Below, in pieces: positions 25,743-64,000 of a DNA stretch of 64,000 nucleotides (within the stretch, counting starts at the first letter, position 1; every line of letters begins with the position of its first letter). This DNA is from Ptychodera flava (Eukaryota > Hemichordata > Enteropneusta > Ptychoderidae). The translations under genes were made by a program, and so were the position numbers. Location: assembly GCF_041260155.1 (NCBI RefSeq), contig NC_091932.1, positions 12,519,441-12,583,440 on the forward strand. The letters run 5' to 3'. The notes under the pieces are model-generated. The model saw only the letters and a list, made by a program, of their open reading frames with translations, was not told the DNA's origin and did no database searches.

Positions 25743-26691
25743 ATGGTGTGAACACCGAAATTGTTGTTTGCGGTCTCGTTTTTGTGTGAACAGAATTTAT
25801 CAGTGCCCAAGATCAGTATTTTTCTGTCGCATCCAGCCACACTTTACAGCATCCTCTATTGTAGTTGCTAGCCAGTTCTTTCATTTGCAAATATTAGAGA
25901 TGATGTACAGATATTGCTGGGTCAAATAAGGAACTATTGATCTCAACAATGATGATGGCGATTGCCATGGTATCGCTCCTGGTGCAAGATGTGAGGTGGA
26001 TTAGTATTTATTTATGCAAATTACATCAATGGTATTGCTTTTCGTATAAAAATTGTATGCTAATGATGCTTTATCAATTGAATATTCTTATACCTCACAT
26101 CTTGCATTGAATATATGTTGATGCTGGGGATGTAAACTGGTAAGCGATATTTTATTTATATCTCCCACATGGACGTTAGGGCAGCGTGTGAAGACATTTT
26201 CATTCTGAAGAGAAAATGACACTCATGTTTACCCATCTTCAAAACATTCCATGCTTTTGAGTACGTTTGCTTCCCTTCTGAGCGCAGGGTGGGCCCAGAT
26301 GAGTGGAATGTTCCAGTACTTCCAAGGAGATGATAATAGTTCATGAAGACTTGTGAAGTGGGCACAGAAATGAGAGAGAGAGTGAAAGGCCCAGTACTTC
26401 AATGGAGATGATAGGTCATGAAGCCATGTGAAAGTGTTCTTGTATTCATTAGAACAACACATTCAAGGCCATGGTGATCCAGCTGCCAGAAGGGGTAGAA
26501 CCTGTCCAGGCTTTGCCTCAGATTCAATGTCGATTTGAAATTTGCAGGAGTTCGGATGAATGTAATCGTACATATTTGCGTGATTTTTGCTTTTTAACAT
26601 GTACAACATTAGTAACTATGCAATGTTTGTTATGAAGGCATTTGCAAAATATTATGCACGTTGTGGAAACCAAGCTATAGGCACAAAAAAT

Positions 26692-27028
26692 ATAAATTGT
26701 GCTGTTCGGATAACATGGTTTTCAAAAATAGGGTAGGTAGGTCGGCAGTAATTTTTTTTTTCAAAAATATTTTTATTGATAAATATGCACTTTTCAGGGG
26801 GTTCAGGGGCGGTCAACCACTGGCTACAACATTCCCAGGAAAATGTATCGTACATATAAAAAGAAAAAAAAAACAAAGACATCCTTGTTCAAGCAAAATT
26901 CAAATGTCAAGTAACGAACGCGTGATTTTACGGTTTCTTTTTTTCAGTTCCGTGTTTACTTAGCTCTAAAAAGTTTAGGGTCGGCAGGTAAAAAGGGTAG
27001 GTCGGGTTATCCGAACAGCACAATTTAT
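26692..27028. mobile_element. 337-bp MITE-like element with perfect terminal inverted repeats
   Basis: A 23-bp perfect inverted repeat begins ATAAATTGTGCTGTTCGG at the left (26692) and appears inverted at 27006-27028. Related GGGTAGGT/GTCGGCAG motifs lie just inside both ends. There is no coding capacity. The exact target duplication is unclear because both edges are AT-rich. Confidence 0.65.
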
Positions 27029-28355
27029 TTTGTTCGGCCTATTAGAGATATTTCAAAGTAGACTTGATCAAATAAGTTGAGCTATTCACTGCAATCAGTT
27101 GAAGAAACTTGCCTCTTTTGTTGCACTTATGGTAGAATAAGATGAATTACATGGCTCATCTCAATTTTTGCAAAATATGCCAATATTTTGGTTCCAAGGC
27201 TGTGCTCTGTTCATAAAAAACCAACAACATGGTCTTTACAAGCTTTCCATACATTGGTATCAACATTTTTGTCTGTCTTTTCTATCTTTTCCGTTAGGTT
27301 TGATAGTAAAGCACCAGGGCATGTAATATACAATCCTCGCATCAAAATTACATGAAAAACTGTTGGGCTTTCCTGATATAGTGTCATTGTAACAATGAAG
27401 GCAGAAATATTTGGTACATGTGTAAACAGCCACTGGCACATTTAAGTCCGTGAACCATATTTGGGGGGAGGGGGGCTCATATGGAATCACAGGCGCTTGT
27501 GGTCCGATCACACAGCGAAGGCACCGGTAAGCATGAGAAAGATCCAGTTTTTCTAATGCACACAGGGGCCTTTGCCATATGTCAACCCACAAGCTCTTGT
27601 ACATTGAAAGGGATCGCGGAGAAAAAGATGGAACTATCGGAAAGCTTGGCTAGACCACATGCAGGATTGGCGACCAAGTTCCACCTAATTTATTCCGATA
27701 TTAAAATTAAGATAATAGTGAGCGCATCCAGACGATCACTATAGAAACATGGACACGTCCTGTCGTCTCACCGTATCGGGGAGCTTGTTTCGGCATCGCG
27801 AAGATAAGATATCGATCGGAGATGCCGATCTTGTATTTGTTTTGTTTTGTATTGTTTTGTTTTGTTTTTTCAAAATGATCACTCAAACAAAACGGCCGCT
27901 CTCTTACTGAACATTGCGTAAGCAGTGATGCAGATTCCCAGTATTTTTAGCGGAATAAATTAGGTGTAGTTGAATTTATACAGCAGGCGATCTCAAAACA
28001 AGTCATTGAAATATTTTAGGACCGTCAGAAGTGCCAATAGAGTCCACATCGTGGTTTAAATGTCGGCTGACATGTCAAAATATATTCCTGGACACCATGT
28101 CGGTTCACGGGGACATTAATTTCAGCCATACTTCCTACCAATACCTGATTGATCTTGATACCAATCTAAATGCAGTTTAGTGTTCCTTACACTTATGTAT
28201 TAAAATCTGCAGCCGACAACGTTTATAGGTAGGCCCGAAGGTAAATTGAAATTTGCCGCAATGCAAATCTTTCGTGGCAGTCCCTCTATGATAAATCTCA
28301 CAATCTCAGCGTACAGTAATTTATTACTACTTTATTATACTTGCAATATGCTTAA

Positions 28356-28675
28356 GGTAGAAAGCGCCTCGGGGACAGATATTCGGACTCTAAAATTTCT
28401 ACAATTCTTTTCTGATCTACCACTTGTATGAGCTCATTTTAAAGCTCTTTAACAAGGAAAACTTTCCCCATCTTAATTTTTCGAAAATCCAAAATACAAT
28501 GGCCGCCATTTTTAATTTTAAATATCGCAAAGTGTTTGACTAGTTCTAAACTTTGCGCGGTGACCCCCGATTTTTTATTGTTTATACTTGGTAAGAGAAT
28601 GGTTGAAAGTTTCATTAGGAAAGTTTGAGCAAAAGTTTAAGCTTGAGTCTTCCACCTTCGCGGTGCATACTGCAC
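28356..28675 (-). mobile_element. TTAA MITE family, copy A
   Basis: TTAA at 28352-28355 is followed by GGTAGAAAGCGCCTCGGGGA. The right side ends in a diverged GTGCATACTGCAC before TTAA (28676-28679). The inner core includes the ATGGCCGCCAT motif near 28500. Length 320 bp. Confidence 0.75.
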
Positions 28676-29750
28676 TTAACCCATATTACAGCCTATACTG
28701 AAATATTTGCTGCATCTAATTAAGTCATTAGTATTGAATCCAATAAAATTAATGTTTATACATAGCTGTTGATTTTTCGTTATCCCAAAGTCGCGAAGAT
28801 ATGAGGGCACCTCCGGAGCTCCCCCCCCCTTTTAAGGTTATAATAATGGACGGCTCTGACAACGAAACATGTTATACAAGAAAGCATGCGAAATAGAATT
28901 TTCAGTTTCTCATATCGACCAGTGAGAACATAAACAGCAAGAAGGGGTTACTTTATCAGTAGTAATAATACCACGAACAGCACTGGGCTAGCGCTAAACC
29001 CAGAATTCCGAAGAAGGACAGTACATACAAAACCATAGAAGTACGTGTATTCGCCTTCGCGATTTTTTACACGAGGGGCTTCTCGGAGGTACTGAGTCTG
29101 TTAGAACACATCACGTCCTCTTTATTTTGGAGTAGAACCATTACTGAGCCCCCAGCTCATAGCGTGGTCGATGTTCCATTGCAGTGTAGATGATTTCCTA
29201 TATCATTGACAACGAGTCGCCACTCCTGTCTGTACAGCAGTCCTGCCAATACTAAACGTCAGAAAAAGGCAAATACTCGACAACTCCCAGGCAAAAGCTG
29301 AACAGAAATAAATGATTACCTGTGAGCATCAACTTTTTAATGAAAAAATTGTACCAGAGAGATCGAAAATGGAAAATTAAATGCTAGCTGTTGACGTCAC
29401 CTCACCAAGCATTTCGCTAGATCTCATCCATTTTTTTGGTAGGTTTGCCGTTCTATAATGCTATCTGCAGGCTGGCCGATTCGTGTATTGAAAAAAAGGA
29501 AAGTCGATATTGCGAACACCCTCCAGTATTGTCTAGAGACAGGATATCTGCTATATAGTCAAACGAATATCATGCACAGATGTTGGCGAAATCAAAATTT
29601 GTGAAATTCTAAACGATGGGATTTTACTGTCCAGTTTCGGTACGAATATTTCGCCAAAACATCCCTGAATCATCAGTATAACCTCAGAATAAAGAAGAAA
29701 GCATTTTTGAATGCTGTCCATTTTGTTCAAAGTATGGTTTTATAGTTTAA

Positions 29751-30005
29751 ATGGCTGGAGGGTCCAAAACTGAGAAAGGTCTGGAACAGACAACGATAGC
29801 ACAATGGGTCGATTGGATGAAAGAGAACGACAACGTTGGAGAAACTGGCGCCCTCAAACAGCGATGTTATTTTGCAATGCATGTGCACCAAATTCGATGC
29901 AACTGCTGTTGTGTCGAGTGTGAAACTGCAATGGAAAAAGTAAGCAGAGAAGAATCCGTTGTAGACAGAAAATTCATGTCAAGAGAGGATAGAGCCATAC
30001 TTTGA
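29751..30005 (+). CDS. Candidate small protein, unrecognised (84 aa)
   Basis: The frame opens with ATG, runs 84 codons and looks coding in composition: mixed charged residues, few low-complexity stretches and a cysteine cluster RCNCCCVEC around residues 49-57. I do not recognise the family. A GTAAGC within the frame (after residue ~63, AMEK) could be a splice donor, so it might be a first exon rather than a complete gene. No promoter, downstream exon or poly(A) signal was found. A chance frame or a retroposed fragment is equally possible. Confidence 0.25.
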   Translation: MAGGSKTEKGLEQTTIAQWVDWMKENDNVGETGALKQRCYFAMHVHQIRCNCCCVECETAMEKVSREESVVDRKFMSREDRAIL

Positions 30006-33000
30006 AACAAATACCTTCAAATCGATACGGCAAGTTAACCACAGTCAGACTTTGCCTTTACAGTAAGGGACTGGCCTCTTAACAACCGACCCCAGTCAGA
30101 TGACGTTGTGAGTGATGCAACATGAATTGTTCTGGTTAAGAGTATGTGGATAAAATATAAACATTTCACCCTCAAACATCAGTCCAGCCGCTTGAAAATT
30201 TGTCCAAACCACAGTCTTTACACAATTTGAGGAGTGAATCATTAACTGTGATGGTGTGCAAATGCGTACCAAATTACAGACAGTATAAGTATAAAGTTTC
30301 ACTTTCAAGGCAATGCGAAGGAAGTGCGCCGCCAAGGCTGTTGTATCACTGCTTTTGACGCGCAACATGTAAATGTACTTGACACGCCTCTTTTCCTATA
30401 TCATGGATGCGCCAATGTATAGACATTTTCAGTGATCGAGTGCGACCTTAACCCCGTCAATTGGGACAAGAAACATGAGATTAATTCATAAATAGAGTAA
30501 TATAAATGTCAAATATTAAATATTGGATAAACAAGCGATGGAACTGTGTACCTCTCTTTCACGGTGTTCCTCCCACATAGACAGAACACATCCACTGTCC
30601 ACCCAAATCTTTTAAAACATTGAGCGTTATCGCCCAGACTACTATCTTGCAGCCGATGAGATAGGTTCACGCCGAATATGAGCGCATGCTCTTCAAATTT
30701 CAGATTTTGTTTTCTAATCGTTCTCAAATTGATCCCTGTTCTTAACGCACCATTCAAATTCCTTCGGGGCAGCCAGCCGGCTAATTTTCAGAGAAACTGT
30801 CGCCAGACGTGTTTTATTAAACTTTAAAATATGCTACTATGGCATAATTTGAACACGATAGAAATTCGGAGTGTAAAATACATGTAATTGCTGTTCGTAA
30901 GTGTCTTCCCACTACGATTTGAAATTTCTCCCACCACCCATTAATTTTCCCCTCTCCTCCCTCCCCGCCAGGATTCTGAAATCCCCCAACCTCTTCTCCT
31001 CTCGCAATCAAAAACTCCCCGGTGAAGGTGTTATAGAGTAAATGCCCCCGACTATATATAATATTGTACATGAACTGTACGCTTTGTAGACATTTATTTG
31101 AAAACTGCTATATAAGACTCAGTTTCTTGCTCGGATGTGGTTGATTGATTTTCACTCAGAATAGAATGCCTTGTTAACAAAACGTAGATAGAGATTCAAT
31201 CTTTCAACTTTTCATTTGTTTTAGTTTATTGGACCACTCAAAAAGAGAACAGAACTGAGTACCAACATTTTGATAAGTTTTTGATAAGTTTCGGTGGAGT
31301 GCTATTTCAATCCAGCATGTCCCTGCACCATTCGGCGCCAAGCTGCAGATAGACAACTCGACATGAGAAAGTATTGGTAAAATTGTCTGCATCAAAAGAG
31401 AACCTTTAACTCAAAGATACGCAACAGCATGGTCTGTATCATACATCCAAAAGTTTTAGATCTTCAAATAATGTCACACAGCAGTAATACGGACCCCTCA
31501 CGTTTTCAAATAGTCAAAAACTAGAAACATTCATGAAAGTGAAAAGTTGCAATAAATAGTGAATATTTTCAAGTCTTCCTGAAGACTGTTATGACATGCA
31601 GTCATGTCGGATAGATTACGAAGCTGCATACAAGTGAAACATACTGTAAAAGTATAACATGTTTTCGAAAAGAAACTTTGTATGAAAAAAAAACACAATT
31701 CAGCAAAACTACATTTTATTGTAGAATAGCACATATCAGCGAATATTGCCCGACTGATGTGACATTGGTGACTTCATGGGTCTTGGATGAGGAAACCTGG
31801 TGACGTATGAAGACGATTTTGGACGTATATTTCAGATGTTCAGCCATAGAGTCCAAACAAGATCTTACTAGGCTAGTATGAATCCTACCTTTAGAGAGCG
31901 TCTAATAGGTAGTCGGTTTCTTATGTCCCAATTTTTATGTTAAAAAAACCAAAACATTTTAACCTAAAGCCATACGCAGTTTTGAGTCAATGAGAAAAAA
32001 AGTTTTGACTCAACAAAGTCGACGTTATTCTGTTTACTTTTGACAAAGATCATGAAGATGGCGGGCTGTCATATTGCTAACTGCAAGGGTAGACTGGAAT
32101 TGCCGTAGCGAGAGGGCTCTCCAATACTCTCTTCCGTTAGCAACCGCAGGAATTAACAATGACAACGACGACGACTCATCATGTTATTTACTTTATTATT
32201 TTCTATGTGAAGTACACAATTTGGAATATAATAGATTCAGTTTGATGGGATTAATAGCCAATCCTACGTAATGCAACTAAAATGATATTTGTCGTCATGT
32301 ATAAACACATAATTTATTTATGAGATGATGAACAAAGTCGAAGTTGTCATGCAAATTGTTGCTTGGCACTCACATCTCGCGCATGCTCAAATGGCCAAGT
32401 CCTTTGAAGGGAAATCCTCTTTTCGTAAACTTTTCGTCATTTTGTTCCAAGAAACGATTCCCTTCTTTTCCTACTCCCCAAATGTAGCTTGAAAGATCTA
32501 GGATTTGTTTTGGTAACACAAAAGCACTGTGTACAGTAAGCAAGGTTCTTGATAAATTGCATGGTTCCAGTCCGTATCAAAACACAATTGTCGACAAGAG
32601 CATTTGAATATTAAACACATATTGTATTGACAAGTTAAGATATTTTGAGATGATTCGGGGAATTGAAAAGAAACTGCACAATATAGACACAATTAAAACA
32701 ATATAAAACACATTAAAGTTACAGTTAATGGAGCCTATGCTAATTCTCCCTTTACACGTGCCATCCTTTACTTGAAAAATATCCAAAGATATTATAGGAA
32801 CGGAATGCACAAGACAGTTTTCTATGCGAGAGCTAGTTCCAAAACATATATTTTATGCTGAAAATTCCTATCAACGCTATTTCATGAAGAATGTAAAACA
32901 AACTCTTGTAAAATCCTATTTCGCAAACGAGGCGGCGGGGTCTGCGTGCTTGTCCGTTTGAGGAACGATACGCACATTCATACCGATTTTTCCCTTTTCT

Positions 33001-33628
33001 TGTATGCAAGTTCAGTTGCTGAAATGACCCATTCCAAACAAAAGGTATTTTGACGGTATTGTTATAAAGGTGCATGGTGTTTGACAAGTCTCGCTACTGA
33101 TGTGGCGAAAACAATTCAAATTTTCCGTGTTCTTATGCAGGGCATTTAAAGTGTCGGCGCCCTGTTCCTATACACGCGTTGTCTTTCAGCTGATGGCACG
33201 TTTTCAGTGGAAAATTGTTGCTGAAGTTTGGCCGAGATTGCACGGCGTGGACCGTATCGTTGAATCCCGCGGTTTTGCCTCTCTAAATTGTCAGTCCCTT
33301 CGAAACTCGGGACAGTACATATGGCTAGCACTGAGTAAGGACGCTGAATATCTTAACGTCAGCCTAGGTTTAGTTTAAGAAAGTTTGTCACATGAGCGTA
33401 CGAATGTAAATGCGACTGAAATAAAAATCACTGACACCACAAAATAAAACATTTTTCGCGTGTCTGAGCTATAACCTGCTAATAGCACCCTGATGTCTGT
33501 CGCGTAGCACCACCTAGCAACAGAACTTGAAATTAAAAACAGCAAAACAAGGAAAAGTGCTCGGCGAGTGAAAAATGTAGCTTTATAAATATCTGATGGC
33601 AGAAATAGGCCTACTTCCACTGGTTACG

Positions 33629-63600
<29,972 letters not shown>

Positions 63601-64000
63601 GTTCGAATGCTCGGGTTAAACGATCCGGGCTGGGCTGCGACAAGCAAAGCAAAATATCGTCGTCACTACTCGCTCAGGGGACTAAAATGACATTGTACTT
63701 CAAGTTCCCTGCACAGGTGTGCGGTGAATCTAGACACAGTCTACACTTGCAGTGCCCTTGACACAAGCTGAGTTTACTTTCTGAATGTTGTTGTCCTTCT
63801 TTGAAAAAGACTTAGCCAATCGTTCTCTATTGTGAACAACAGCTACTGTCGCCCTGACCTTCAACTATGTCCAAGGTCACTAACAAAGGGCGGGAAAGAA
63901 TCCCAAAAGAAGAATAATTTCACCAGTCTTAACCCCAGTCACAGTCCATCGCCTCTGTACTTTTTTAAGTGCACGAATATCGCCAGCCTTGATACTGAAA

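Larger units (their letters stand above)
25770..33628. other. Tail-to-tail intergenic region between RPS12 and the MAM receptor
   Basis: Both flanking genes point into this 7.9-kb stretch. I find a 337-bp inverted-repeat element at 26692, a TTAA MITE at 28356, a TTTTG-rich simple tract near 27838-27868 and one small open frame at 29751 that might be coding. Nothing else is supported. The 3'UTR of the MAM receptor probably occupies part of the right end; its poly(A) site was not located. Confidence 0.6.

Overview
The window is animal nuclear DNA. Genes are split by GT-AG introns. Most sequence is non-coding, and it is crowded with microsatellites and small inverted-repeat elements. Two genes can be built with confidence: a ribosomal protein gene that is clearly animal eS12, and a receptor-like gene with two MAM domains. 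I read the source as a non-vertebrate metazoan, perhaps a marine deuterostome such as a hemichordate or lancelet. The phylum is a guess; a cnidarian or mollusc is not excluded.

Layout. 1-18.4 kb has no gene I can support. It is AT-rich, holds a near-identical inverted pair of 246-bp hAT-like MITEs, a tiny hairpin insertion, an old TTAA-type MITE copy, a complex AT/GT microsatellite and a GC-richer non-coding island. At 18.4-19.0 kb there is a CpG-rich candidate bidirectional promoter. 18.87-25.75 kb is RPS12 (+ strand, five coding exons plus a probable non-coding first exon with a TOP motif). 25.8-33.6 kb is the tail-to-tail intergenic region. 33.6-63.6 kb is the MAM receptor gene on the minus strand.

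The MAM receptor is the main discovery here. Shared exons encode a signal peptide, two MAM domains (each a three-exon, phase 1-1 module) and a short linker. The linker exon can then join either of two membrane exons. Membrane exon 1 (50.4 kb) is followed by its own terminal exon with a short 85-residue tail (46.9-47.1 kb). Membrane exon 2 (36.9 kb) is followed by a single large terminal exon with a 677-residue tyrosine-rich tail (33.6-35.7 kb). Both membrane exons start in phase 1 and end in phase 2, so either can be used but including both shifts the frame. The predicted products are 522 and 1,112 residues with the same outside and completely different insides. A CpG-rich patch with a strong minus-strand splice donor at 43.4 kb, between the two cassettes, may be an internal promoter for the second one.

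The introns of this gene are packed with repeats: about ten copies of a ~300-350 bp element flanked by TTAA, a 434-bp near-perfect palindrome, an interleaved A-B-A'-B' foldback, a GC-rich foldback close to a splice acceptor, and a 1.24-kb element with CTAA duplications. All structures were found by eye; no alignment, folding or database search was run.
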